Shown: piece by piece, positions 36,419 to 44,763 of the stretch | How the letters are laid out: the number at the start of each line of letters is the position of its first letter | Position numbering within the stretch: the first letter of the stretch is position 1 | Origin: Ponticaulis sp. | GTDB lineage: Bacteria; Pseudomonadota; Alphaproteobacteria; Caulobacterales; Hyphomonadaceae | DNA length: 64,000 bases | Assembly (NCBI GenBank): GCA_002723155.1 | Contig: PBNO01000002.1 | Coordinates: 707,960 to 771,959, forward strand | Reading direction: 5' to 3' | Translations under genes and position numbers: made by a program | Notes under the pieces: model-generated | The model's input: only the letters and a program-made list of their open reading frames with translations | Database searches by the model: none | What the model was told of the DNA's origin: nothing

Positions 36419-37504
36419 ATGATTGAGCCTGTTTCACCAATTGGCGAAAGCCCTGAATGGCTGGAGGCGCTGGAAAAAGCGTCTTTCATTGCTCCTCTGG
36501 ACCGATCGATCCTCATTATCGGGGAGCGAGGTACGGGTAAGGAACTGATTGGCGAGCGCGTGCACTTCCTGTCGAAGCGATGGAACGGACCCTTTATTAA
36601 AGTGAACTGTGCTGCGCTGTCTGATGAGTTGCTGGATTCAGAACTGTTTGGACATGAGCAGGGCGCGTTCACCGGCGCCAGCTCTCGGCGGATTGGCCGG
36701 TTCGAACAGGCGGATGGCGGCACGATCTTTCTGGATGAGATCGCAACGGCATCCGATCGTGTGCAGGAAAAGCTGTTACGCGTTGTAGAGTATGGCGAGT
36801 TTCAGCGCCTTGGCGGCGAGCATGTGCTCAAATGTGATGTACGGGTGACGGCAGCGACCAATATCGATCTTCCAGCGGCGGTGGAGGCCGGTAAGTTTCG
36901 CGCCGACCTCCTTGACCGTCTGGCCTTTGACGTGATCACCCTGCCCCCGCTTCGGGTCCGGATTGAGGATATTTCTCTCCTCGCAGACCATTTCGGAAGC
37001 CAGATGGCTCGCGAGATGGGGCTTCCATTCACCGGCTTCTCTCCGTCGGCGATTTTGCAGCTGGAAGCGCATGACTGGCCGGGCAATGTGAGGGAGCTTA
37101 AAAACGTCGCCGAGCGCATCACGCACCGTTCGCTTCATATGGATCCCGAAAGCTATATAGAGTTTTCAGAGGACGCGATTGACCCGTTTGCTTCACCGTT
37201 TCGCCCACAAGCCAGGCAGATGGCTGCCAAGCCCGTTCAATCAGGCCCGGTTCATGAGCTTCGCCTCGATGTGCCGCCCGTAGAGGACGGCCTCGATTTT
37301 GAAACGGAAATTCGGCTGTATGAGGTGCGTCTGGTCGAGGCAGCGCTAAAAGCGAGTGAGGGTCATCAAGGGAAAGCCGCTGACTATCTTGGGCTCACCT
37401 ATCACCAGTTTCGCGGCCTTCTTCGTAAGCATGGCATGGACAATAAAAAGAAGCGCGGCGAGGTGGATGAACCGTTGGACCGTCAGCCTATTCGAGGCAT
37501 GTAA
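36419..37504 (+). CDS. pspF: Sigma-54 activator PspF
   Basis: PspF is the AAA+ enhancer-binding protein that drives the psp operon and is held inactive by PspA. The 361-residue protein starts directly with the AAA+ domain, with no receiver domain. Walker A is GERGTGKE, the sigma-54 contact loop is GAFTGA, Walker B is GGTIFLDEIA, and GNVRELKN is present. The C-terminal Fis-type helix-turn-helix is EGHQGKAADYLGLTYHQFRGLLRKHG. The divergent position beside the sigma-54 promoter matches the enterobacterial arrangement. Confidence 0.94.
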   Translation: MIEPVSPIGESPEWLEALEKASFIAPLDRSILIIGERGTGKELIGERVHFLSKRWNGPFIKVNCAALSDELLDSELFGHEQGAFTGASSRRIGRFEQADGGTIFLDEIATASDRVQEKLLRVVEYGEFQRLGGEHVLKCDVRVTAATNIDLPAAVEAGKFRADLLDRLAFDVITLPPLRVRIEDISLLADHFGSQMAREMGLPFTGFSPSAILQLEAHDWPGNVRELKNVAERITHRSLHMDPESYIEFSEDAIDPFASPFRPQARQMAAKPVQSGPVHELRLDVPPVEDGLDFETEIRLYEVRLVEAALKASEGHQGKAADYLGLTYHQFRGLLRKHGMDNKKKRGEVDEPLDRQPIRGM

Positions 37505-37588
37505 TACGGAGGAAAACGCTCCGAATTTTATGTAAATTCTCCGACTACCCGAAACGCTAATTTCCTTGATTTCTGCCATGACGTCAGT

Positions 37589-38365
37589 ATGGAACTGACT
37601 TCTGCATCTGCCGCTGATTTTGCTGTCGACCCTGAACGGATAGAGTTTATGGGTCTTACCTTTGATCCTTTGGATACCGAAGGCGCTGTTGTTGAGCTCG
37701 TGTGCCGCGCCGATCGCGGTTGCGACTTCACCTATCTGGTCACGCCGAATGTTGATCATATGGTTCGCCTCGATGCGGAGCCTGATCTTCGTCCGCTTTA
37801 TACGGATGCAGGCATGCTGGTCTGTGATAGCCGCATCCTCGAACTGTTTGCGAAGTTTGAAAGTAAGGAGCTTCCTGCTGCACCGGGCGCAGACATTGTT
37901 GAAGCGCTCATCCGTGATCACATTAACTCCGATGAAAAGATCGTTGTGATTGGCGGCGATGAAGGGATTATTGAATCGCTGGCCCGTGATTATGGCATTG
38001 CAAATGTCGCCTGGCACAACCCACCTATGGGTCTTCGCAATAAGCCGGATGAAGTCCGTAAGGCCGCAGAGTTTCTTGTCAGTGAAAACGAACGTTTCGC
38101 CTTTCTGTGTGTCGGGTCCCCGCAACAGGAGATGGTTGCCCGTGAGGCGCTGCGTCTTGGCCGCGGTAAAGGCGTTGCCCTGTGTTGTGGCGCGAGCCTT
38201 GAGTTTCTGGCAGGCCGCGTCGAGCGTGCGCCACTCTGGATGCGCAATGCGCGTCTTGAATGGCTTCATCGCCTGCTGAGTGAGCCGAAGCGCATGTGGA
38301 AGCGCTATCTGGTCGATGGGCCGCGCATCTTTGCGATCTGGCGAAAACACAAATCAGAACAATAA
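37589..38365 (+). CDS. WecG/TagA/CpsF family glycosyltransferase
   Basis: The 258-residue protein belongs to the GT26 group, which adds ManNAc or related sugars to lipid-linked acceptors. Visible features are TPNVDHMVRL (family TxNxxH), DSRILELFAKF, VVIGGDEGIIE, the VGSPQQEM motif, and the C-terminal APLWMRNARLEWLHRLLSEPKRMWKRYL signature. A strong terminator follows at once. The acceptor (polysaccharide or O-antigen) cannot be told, as no other glycan genes are adjacent. Confidence 0.9.
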   Translation: MELTSASAADFAVDPERIEFMGLTFDPLDTEGAVVELVCRADRGCDFTYLVTPNVDHMVRLDAEPDLRPLYTDAGMLVCDSRILELFAKFESKELPAAPGADIVEALIRDHINSDEKIVVIGGDEGIIESLARDYGIANVAWHNPPMGLRNKPDEVRKAAEFLVSENERFAFLCVGSPQQEMVAREALRLGRGKGVALCCGASLEFLAGRVERAPLWMRNARLEWLHRLLSEPKRMWKRYLVDGPRIFAIWRKHKSEQ

Positions 38366-38369
38366 AAAA

Positions 38370-38395
38370 CCCCCGCGCTTGCGGGGGTTTTCTTT
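38370..38395 (+). terminator. Rho-independent terminator after the WecG-like gene
   Basis: CCCCCGC (38370-38376) and GCGGGGG (38381-38387) pair around GCTT, followed by TTTTCTTT. It is preceded by A-rich sequence, so it may also stop minus-strand transcripts such as that of the DUF2853 gene. Confidence 0.9.
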
Positions 38396-38413
38396 GATCA
38401 GTGCTATGCGGGC

Positions 38414-38746
38414 CTAGCCAGCGAGCATGTCGATCTTGCCGTATTTCTCAGCGAGAATGTAGTAGAATGTGACGCGGGACTTATTGCCCTTCTCGTCTTT
38501 CATCACTGTGCAAACTTCCTGAATTGCAGCGTCCAGATCAGCGTCGGAATCCGTCAGTTCAAACTTCTTCTTCAGCCACTTTTCGCGCACACGTTCCAGC
38601 TCGGACGGATCAGAGCAGGAAACCAGAGACGAGTCGCGGTTGCGAAGTGCGATACCGAGATGGTTCACAATCTTCTGCAGTGCAGTTTCGTTATATGCTT
38701 TCGCATACTTTTTTACGTTATCCACGTAAGGTGCAATATCGGCCAT
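38414..38746 (-). CDS. DUF2853 family protein
   Basis: The 110-residue cytoplasmic protein matches the DUF2853 pattern: an N-terminal helical half (YVDNVKKYAKAYNETALQKIVNHLG), the central SLVSCSDPSELERVREKWLKKK, and the C-terminal SRVTFYYILAEKYGK. The function is unknown. The open frame extends 22 codons upstream, but the ATG at 38746 has GGGGAG at 8 nt and fits the family N-terminus. Confidence 0.82.
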   Translation of the reverse strand: MADIAPYVDNVKKYAKAYNETALQKIVNHLGIALRNRDSSLVSCSDPSELERVREKWLKKKFELTDSDADLDAAIQEVCTVMKDEKGNKSRVTFYYILAEKYGKIDMLAG

Positions 38747-38842
38747 TTGGATCACTCCCCGTCTAGCCCGTACCAAGTTGAGCGATTGCCCAATCACCAC
38801 CTTATCCAGCATTAGAAAGTCGGCAAGTAGGCAGGCTGCGAT

Positions 38843-39886
38843 TTATGGACACGGGTTTGGCTGGCGTGCGTGCAGTTCGTTCACGCTGGTTTCCAGATCG
38901 TCGGACCAATCAAGATCAAACGCGTCAATGCACGTCTTCAGCTGTTCCATCGTCGTGGCGCCGATAATCGTTGAGGCCATGAAAGGCCTTGTGTCGCAAA
39001 ACCTTATCGCAAGCTGACCCGGATCAATGCCCTTCCCCGTCGCCAGATCGACACAGGAATTGATCGCTTCTTCGGCATGCGGCTTCTCATACCGGCTAAG
39101 GCGTTGGAACAAGGCTTTGCGTGAGCCTTCTGGCAGTGCGCCGTCCCGGTATTTGCCGGTCAGATAGCCCTGCCCCAATGGCGAGTATGACAGAAGCCCG
39201 ACATCCTCATGCATGCAGACCTCTTCCAGGCCTTCTTCAAAGGTGCGGTTCACCAGATTATAGGCGTTCTGGATAGATTGAACGCGAGGCAGGCCGCGTT
39301 TTTCGCTTTCAGCGATAAAGCGCATCACACCGAATGGTGTCTCATTGGATAGACCAATATGGCGGATATTGCCCTTCTTAACGTGGGCATCAAGCGCTTC
39401 GAGAATGTCTTCAAACGGCTCGTATGAAATATCGTAGTGCTTTGCTTTCAGTTTGCCGCCGAAAATCGGCGCGACACGGTCCGGCCAGTGAAGTTGATAG
39501 AGATCGATATAGTCCGTCTGTAGACGCTTCAGGCTCTTCTCAACGGCCTCGTCAATTTGCGCCTTGTTGATGCGGCACATATCGACGTCATCGCGATACC
39601 AGGTGTTTTCAGACCGGCCGACAATTTTGGTGGCGAGAATGACTTTGTCGCGATTGCCGCGCGCTTTCATCCAGCTACCGACAATACGTTCTGTCGAACC
39701 TTGCGTTTCCGGCTTTGGCGGAATGGCATAAAGCTCTGCTGTATCGAAGAAGTTCACGCCGCGTTCGACAGCGTAGTCCATTTGCTCGTGACCTTCGGCT
39801 TCAGTATTCTGTTCGCCATATGTCATCGTGCCGAGGCAGCACGCGCTGACCATCAGGTCTGTACGACCAAGTTTGCGTTTTTCCAT
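38843..39886 (-). CDS. Aldo/keto reductase, Tas-like
   Basis: The 347-residue (beta-alpha)8 NADPH-dependent oxidoreductase has the catalytic Tyr and Asp in NFFDTAELYAIPP, Lys in VILATKIVG, and His in YIDLYQLHWPDR. The nucleotide-binding C-terminus is ASTIIGATTMEQLK. Length and the ELYAIPPKPETQGSTE segment agree with the Tas subgroup. The substrate is unknown. It is followed downstream by a separate DUF2853 gene. Confidence 0.9.
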   Translation of the reverse strand: MEKRKLGRTDLMVSACCLGTMTYGEQNTEAEGHEQMDYAVERGVNFFDTAELYAIPPKPETQGSTERIVGSWMKARGNRDKVILATKIVGRSENTWYRDDVDMCRINKAQIDEAVEKSLKRLQTDYIDLYQLHWPDRVAPIFGGKLKAKHYDISYEPFEDILEALDAHVKKGNIRHIGLSNETPFGVMRFIAESEKRGLPRVQSIQNAYNLVNRTFEEGLEEVCMHEDVGLLSYSPLGQGYLTGKYRDGALPEGSRKALFQRLSRYEKPHAEEAINSCVDLATGKGIDPGQLAIRFCDTRPFMASTIIGATTMEQLKTCIDAFDLDWSDDLETSVNELHARQPNPCP

Positions 39887-39939
39887 TTTTGTCTCCCAAT
39901 CCCGACAGGCTGACGCGGTCCGAGCGCAGACTCAAGCCG

Positions 39940-42393
39940 TTATTTTCGGTTGCGCGGCGGTGGTGGCGTGGCGTTTGCCGGATCTTCCGGCCAGTTATGC
40001 TTCGGATATCTGCCTTTCATATCCTTGCGCATGTCGGAATAGCTGCCAGCCCAGAAGCCGGGTAAATCCTTCGTGATAGCGACAGGCCGTTGGGCCGGCG
40101 AGAGAAGGCTCAAAGTCATTGGTACGCGCCCGTCACAAATCGTTGGATGCATTTTAAGGCCATAAAGATCCTGAACCCGAACCGAGACGAGCGGTGCTTT
40201 CTCGTCCGCGTAATCAATAGCTACGTTTCGCCCTGACGGTGCCTGCCATCTGGTCGGAAGCGCTGCCTGCAGCGCCTGACGAAGTTCCCAATCCATGGTG
40301 TCATCCAGATAGCGTCGCAGCGAGCCCGCCTCGATACCTTTCAGGCCATGGGTTTCGATATGCGGGATGAGCCATTCAGACGCGGACGACACAAGTTCCG
40401 CTTCCAGCGCCTCCGGTGTGCCTCCAGTCTGCGGAGCTTTCTCGGGAAAGGCCGAATAGAAAAAGCCCAGTCTGGAAACGTGATCCTTGATAGCGTCAAA
40501 TCCGGGAAGTGCGGAGAGGCCGTTCTCTTCCACCGCCCTGATCACAGCCTCTGCGATGGACGCATTATCAGGCTGGGATAGCGGCGTTTCGGACAATACG
40601 ATTTCGCCGAGCGTTTTCTGGCGCCGCGCTTTGATCTTGCCGGATTTTTGATCAAACTCGGCAAAGTCGCGTTCGGTTTCGGTGAGAACGCCGCGCACCA
40701 ACCGCTCATCAAGCGCGCCCGCCAGACGGACAAGGCTTTCATTTCCGCTTTGCCCACCCGTTTCACAGACGATGATCCACTCACTTCCTTCAAGTGTGAA
40801 GTTATCTGGAAGTTTGACGCCCCCTCCTCCCGCAAGCTGATAGCGCTTTGGGTCGGATTTGCGACGTTTCGCGATCCGGTCCGGCCAGGCTTTCGCGATA
40901 ATGTCTGCGGCATGTCCGGATGGGGCGGCTTTGGTACCAGCCCAGCGTTTTGCCTGGTCCTTCAACGAACTGGCGCGTTTAGACCCGTCTCGCTGAAATG
41001 ACGAAACCCGCGAAGATAAATCATCGGATCGCCCGCCTGCGCCCTGTTCTGAAAGCATAGCGGCGATCTGAGCGGCGAGCGCTTTTTCTCCGTCGCTGTC
41101 TGCTGCCAGAATGAGCGATGACAGGCGCGGGTGTAGCGGCATGCCGGAGGCTTTCTGACCCTTCCGCGTTAGCGAATTCGGATCATCTGCGTCGATGAAG
41201 TCCAGCCGCTTCAGCATATCGAGGGCTGCTGCAAAATGCCCGCGCGGTGGATAGTCCAGAAGGTTGAGATCATACAGGTTGTGATCTCCCCACTCGATCA
41301 GACGCAATAATGCAGAGCTAAGATCGGCGTTGAGAAGTTCCGGTGTTGGCGCCTTTGGCAGACCGCGATTTTCCTCTTCATGCCAGAGCCTGTAGCAGAT
41401 GCCCGGCTCTGTACGGCCCGCGCGTCCGCGCCTCTGGTCCACATTTGCGATGGAGGCTTTCACCGTGGAGAGCATCGCGCCGAGGCTATTGGGTGAATAG
41501 ACAGGTACACGTGCAAATCCGCTATCAACAACCACCCTCACCCCTTCAATGGTAAGCGAGCTTTCGGCAATGTCTGTCGAGAGAACGACTTTGCGTCTGC
41601 CGGACGGTGGCGGCTTGATCGCGTCATCCTGCTCTTTAGGAGGTAGCGCGCCGTAAAGGCGGCAGATCAATATGTCGTCTGAAAGGTCAGCAAGGCGCTC
41701 AGCCGTTCGGTTGATTTCTGCGGCGCCCGGCAGGAATGCGAGAACTGACCCCGTTTCAGCAGCCAGCGCTTTGCGAATGGCCTTTTCCATCTGGTCTTCA
41801 AGCCTGTCCTGCGTACGCCCGAGATATCTGGTCTCGACCGGATAAGCCCTGCCCTCGGACTGCACGACTGGTGCCTTCAAAACGCTAGCCACCTTCTCAG
41901 TGTCGAGCGTCGCGGACATGACAACGATACGTAGGTCTTCGTTCAGATAGTCCTGACTTTGTTGCGCAAGCGCGAGGCCAATATCTGCGTCCAGAGAGCG
42001 TTCGTGAAATTCGTCGAAAAGAACAGCGCCAAAGTCGCTGAGTTCAGCATCGCGCGTGACGAGATTGGTGAACACACCCTCGGTGACGACTTCAATCTTT
42101 GTCTTTTGGCCAATTCTCGTATCGAGGCGGGATCGTACACCCACAGTGTCGCCGACATGCTCGCCCAGCATGCTGGCCATACGCTCAGCAGCGCGCCGCG
42201 CGGCGATCCTACGCGGCTCAAGCATGATGATTTTCTTGTCGCCGAGCCAGTCAGAGCCAAGAAGATGTAGCGGAACTTTTGTCGTTTTACCGGCGCCGGG
42301 CGGTGCAGCGAGCACGAGCCGGTTGCCGGTTTTCAGCGCAGCGGAAATCTCATCCAGCACATCATCGATGGGAAGTTGGAATGCGTCCGCCAC
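39940..42393 (-). CDS. hrpB: ATP-dependent RNA helicase HrpB
   Basis: The 817-residue DEAH-box helicase has Walker A APPGAGKTTK near residues 29-38, the DEFHERS box (a DEAH variant usual for HrpB), SAT in VVMSATLD, and the QRRGRAGRTEPGICYRL motif VI. The HrpB-specific C-terminal domain is present (VPMTLSLLSPAQRPVAITKDLPGFWAGSY). The cellular role of HrpB is poorly defined. The gene is complete and not part of an obvious operon. Confidence 0.95.
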   Translation of the reverse strand: MADAFQLPIDDVLDEISAALKTGNRLVLAAPPGAGKTTKVPLHLLGSDWLGDKKIIMLEPRRIAARRAAERMASMLGEHVGDTVGVRSRLDTRIGQKTKIEVVTEGVFTNLVTRDAELSDFGAVLFDEFHERSLDADIGLALAQQSQDYLNEDLRIVVMSATLDTEKVASVLKAPVVQSEGRAYPVETRYLGRTQDRLEDQMEKAIRKALAAETGSVLAFLPGAAEINRTAERLADLSDDILICRLYGALPPKEQDDAIKPPPSGRRKVVLSTDIAESSLTIEGVRVVVDSGFARVPVYSPNSLGAMLSTVKASIANVDQRRGRAGRTEPGICYRLWHEEENRGLPKAPTPELLNADLSSALLRLIEWGDHNLYDLNLLDYPPRGHFAAALDMLKRLDFIDADDPNSLTRKGQKASGMPLHPRLSSLILAADSDGEKALAAQIAAMLSEQGAGGRSDDLSSRVSSFQRDGSKRASSLKDQAKRWAGTKAAPSGHAADIIAKAWPDRIAKRRKSDPKRYQLAGGGGVKLPDNFTLEGSEWIIVCETGGQSGNESLVRLAGALDERLVRGVLTETERDFAEFDQKSGKIKARRQKTLGEIVLSETPLSQPDNASIAEAVIRAVEENGLSALPGFDAIKDHVSRLGFFYSAFPEKAPQTGGTPEALEAELVSSASEWLIPHIETHGLKGIEAGSLRRYLDDTMDWELRQALQAALPTRWQAPSGRNVAIDYADEKAPLVSVRVQDLYGLKMHPTICDGRVPMTLSLLSPAQRPVAITKDLPGFWAGSYSDMRKDMKGRYPKHNWPEDPANATPPPPRNRK

Positions 42394-42512
42394 GGCCAGT
42401 CTTTCGGTTCAAACAGGCTAAAATCGCTAGCTTTCTTTGATGCGCGCTTCAAGGCCTGAACCGATCGGCGCGTTAAAGCGTAAACAGATGTAACGGTTAA
42501 AGGATACCTCAA

Positions 42513-42827
42513 ATGACGCTGCTGAGAATTGCGATTGCCGGGCTTGGTATTGCCCTCGCCCTGATGTGTGTCTGGGCGGGTATGAACGGCCATTTCCTGA
42601 ATGAGTTCGGTATTGTCGGTGGCCTGGCATGGGGCAAGGTCAGCCTTGCGGACCTCTATATTGGCTTTGCGCTTCTTGCTGTGCCTATCGCGCTGACGGA
42701 AAAAGTAAAATTGTCAGTGCCAATCATTATTGCTCTGTTCTTATTGGGAAATATCGTCGGCGCGTTCTGGCTCGCCTGGCGTTTGCCTACGCTGGTCAGG
42801 CGGCTGAAGCAGGATAGGCCGGCGTAA
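42513..42827 (+). CDS. Small membrane protein, possibly DUF1475-like
   Basis: The 104-residue protein has three hydrophobic segments, near residues 3-24, 46-63 and 68-90, and a central GKVSLADLYIGFALLAV stretch resembling DUF1475 proteins; this family assignment is tentative. The C-terminal tail is basic. Its last 32 bases overlap the 3-prime end of the convergent oxyR. Function unknown. Confidence 0.68.
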   Translation: MTLLRIAIAGLGIALALMCVWAGMNGHFLNEFGIVGGLAWGKVSLADLYIGFALLAVPIALTEKVKLSVPIIIALFLLGNIVGAFWLAWRLPTLVRRLKQDRPA

Positions 42828-43716
42828 ACAGAGAGCGGATTTCCTCAGCAACAATACGTGCATCGGATTCTCGCGAAGAGCCTGCGCGCCATGCCACGCC
42901 GATGGAGCGGCCGATTGCTGGCGGTGAGAATGGACGGATATTCACATCAAGCCCGTTTCCAATGCCGGCATCGGCGGCAATCTTCGGAATAAGCGATACG
43001 CCCAGCCCGCCATCGACCATCTGGATGAGCGTATGCAGGCTGGTCGCGCTTACCTCCCCGCCATCGCGTACGGTCGGCATCTGACAGACAGAAAGCGCAT
43101 GGTCGCGCAGACAGTGGCCGTCTTCCAGAAGCAGTACATCATGCGGCGCGAGGTCTTCCGGCTGCAGCGCGCCGTCTTTTCCGAGTGGATGCCCTTTTGG
43201 CGCAGCCAGAAGGAATTCGTCATCAAAAACAGGAATGGAATCGATACCCGTCGCATCATAAGGCAAAGCGATCAGCGCAGCATCGAGACGGCGTGCGCGC
43301 AGATCATCCAGCAAGCGTGCGGTCTGTTCTTCGCGCAGATAGAGCGTCAGATGATCAAACTTGAATTTCAGGTGTTTCATCACGCGCGGCAGCATGAAAG
43401 GCGCGATTGTTGGGATCGCGCCAAGACGGAACGTACCGTAAAGCGGCTCCCCTGCCCCTTTCGCCGCAATCACAAGGTCTTCGGCGTCTGAAAGCAGACT
43501 GCGCGCCCGGTCAACAACCTCTGCACCGGTGGCGGTCAGTGTCGCGCCGCGTGCTTCGCGCTCCACAAGCTGCACCCCCAGAATACCCTCAAGTTCGCGG
43601 ATGGCGGTTGAGAGCGTTGGCTGGGTGACATGCATGCTTTCGGCGGCACGTGAGAAGGAGCGCTCTCTTGCGAGCGCATCAAGAAACTGGAGCTGTCTGA
43701 GCGATGGAAGAATCAT
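42796..43716 (-). CDS. oxyR: Hydrogen peroxide-sensing regulator OxyR (LysR family)
   Basis: OxyR forms a disulfide when oxidised by H2O2 and then activates antioxidant genes. The 306-residue protein has the LysR helix-turn-helix (RSFSRAAESMHVTQPTLSTAIRELE, residues 18-42). The redox cysteines are in LLLEDGHCLRDHALSVC, at about Cys202 and Cys211, with the same spacing as Cys199/Cys208 of E. coli OxyR. It is divergent from ahpC-ahpF, with a binding-site-like dyad between them, so it very likely controls them. Confidence 0.94.
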   Translation of the reverse strand: MILPSLRQLQFLDALARERSFSRAAESMHVTQPTLSTAIRELEGILGVQLVEREARGATLTATGAEVVDRARSLLSDAEDLVIAAKGAGEPLYGTFRLGAIPTIAPFMLPRVMKHLKFKFDHLTLYLREEQTARLLDDLRARRLDAALIALPYDATGIDSIPVFDDEFLLAAPKGHPLGKDGALQPEDLAPHDVLLLEDGHCLRDHALSVCQMPTVRDGGEVSATSLHTLIQMVDGGLGVSLIPKIAADAGIGNGLDVNIRPFSPPAIGRSIGVAWRAGSSRESDARIVAEEIRSLFTPAYPASAA

Positions 43717-43920
43717 AGAAAAAATTTATGGCATCTGGAGAAATAATCAAGAATGCTGCAGTGCCGCGAAGTCGAATGTGTTTCAAAAATTTTTGAATGG
43801 TCGGATATTTCCAATATTTGGCGATATGCAGAATATCCTTTCGCTGCGCCGCGATATACCGAGAATAATTCCAGACTATCCCGAGTTCGTTACTCAGGCA
43901 CTGTCCCAGCGGCACCTGCG
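43717..43920. other. oxyR-ahpC intergenic region, oxyR-proximal part
   Basis: This AT-rich stretch has no convincing coding frame and no clear hairpin. It should contain the oxyR promoter, but no consensus -35/-10 pair could be fixed by eye. Confidence 0.4.
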
Positions 43921-43957
43921 ATAAAGACAACCTATCGCAAGTATAAATATTATAAAT
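43921..43957 (+). promoter_or_regulatory. OxyR tetramer binding site before ahpC
   Basis: ATAAAGACAACCTAT (43921-43935), a 7-base spacer, and ATAAATATTATAAAT (43943-43957) fit two ATAG-N7-CTAT elements separated by 7 bases, the known OxyR tetramer layout. The first half is closer to consensus (seven of eight outer bases); the second is weaker. A possible -35 TTGTGT (43958) and -10 in CATATAGC (43981-43988) follow directly, the normal position for activation of ahpC. Confidence 0.65.
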
Positions 43958-44023
43958 TTGTGTGATGCAGCAAGCTCGACCATATAGCATTCTGTATCCA
44001 GCCAACCGAGAAAGGATCACTTC

Positions 44024-44587
44024 ATGGCTCTCATCAACACAGAGATTAAACCATTCAACGCGACAGCATTTAAAGAAGGTCAGTTCGTAGACATTTCTGA
44101 CGCTGACGTTCGCGGCAAATGGGCGATCTTCTTCTTCTACCCAGCTGACTTCACATTCGTATGCCCGACCGAGCTCGAAGACCTCGCTGACCTTTATGGC
44201 GAGTTCCAGAACCTCGGCGTCGCGATCTTCTCTGTTTCTACAGACACACACTTCTCGCACAAAGCATGGCACGACACATCGCCAGCGATCGGCAAAATCA
44301 ACTACTACATGGTTGGTGACCAGTCCGGCACAATCACAAACAACTTCGACGTAATGCGTCCAGGCGTTGGCCTTGCTGACCGTGCGACATTCCTCGTCGA
44401 CCCGGATGGCATCATCCAGTTCATGGAAATCACGTCTGAAGGTGTTGGCCGTAACGCTGCTGAGCTTCTGCGTAAGACAAAAGCTGCTCAGTACGTTCGC
44501 AACAACCCGGGCGAAGTTTGCCCAGCTAAGTGGGAAGAAGGCGAAACAACGCTTGCTCCTTCACTGGACCTCGTCGGCAAAATCTAA
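44024..44587 (+). CDS. ahpC: Alkyl hydroperoxide reductase subunit AhpC (typical 2-Cys peroxiredoxin)
   Basis: AhpC reduces H2O2, organic peroxides and peroxynitrite in the cytoplasm. The 187-residue protein has the peroxidatic Cys47 in [10 protein letters not shown] and the resolving Cys166 in [11 protein letters not shown], with the C-terminal helix ([11 protein letters not shown]) of the AhpC1 group. Codon choice is strongly biased (many ACA, CCA, CGT, GCT), which suggests high expression. AhpF, its reductase, follows after a 176-nt structured gap. Upstream is an OxyR site. Confidence 0.96.
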   Translation: MALINTEIKPFNATAFKEGQFVDISDADVRGKWAIFFFYPADFTFVCPTELEDLADLYGEFQNLGVAIFSVSTDTHFSHKAWHDTSPAIGKINYYMVGDQSGTITNNFDVMRPGVGLADRATFLVDPDGIIQFMEITSEGVGRNAAELLRKTKAAQYVRNNPGEVCPAKWEEGETTLAPSLDLVGKI

Positions 44588-44597
44588 GCCGTCGATA

Positions 44598-44702
44598 CCA
44601 ATGGCACTGGCACAACGTCCCCCCACCCCTTCCCGGTGTGCCAGTCGCCATTGGCCTGACATCAGGCCCCTCATCGCAGGGACCTGATCTTCGGCCAATG
44701 GC
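44598..44702 (+). promoter_or_regulatory. Two mutually exclusive hairpins between ahpC and ahpF
   Basis: Hairpin I: CCAATGGCACTGGCACA (44598-44614) pairs with 44637-44654 over 17 bp with one bulged C. Hairpin II: GCCATTGGCC (44647-44656) pairs with GGCCAATGGC (44693-44702), enclosing an inner ATCAGG/CCTGAT stem (44661-44666 and 44683-44688). Both use the segment 44647-44654, so only one can form at a time. No T-run follows either hairpin. They may stabilise ahpC mRNA or tune ahpF expression; this is inference. Confidence 0.6.
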
Positions 44703-44763
44703 CTGAGACTTTCTTTTGGACGGCCTGTCCGGTCGTCCCCGACCCATCACATGGAGACCCATC

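Noticed and set aside
37507..37528. CGGAG...CTCCG hairpin after pspF as a terminator
   Set aside because: Only a 5-bp stem, followed by mixed A/T sequence rather than a T-run; too weak to call.
38843..39886. Possible KidO (cell-division regulator) assignment for the aldo-keto reductase, given a GdhZ-type NAD-GDH in the window
   Set aside because: The sequence pattern is that of Tas-like reductases, with intact catalytic residues; nothing seen ties it to KidO.
43753..43965. 70-codon frame in the oxyR-ahpC gap
   Set aside because: Low-complexity translation and overlap with the OxyR site and ahpC promoter.
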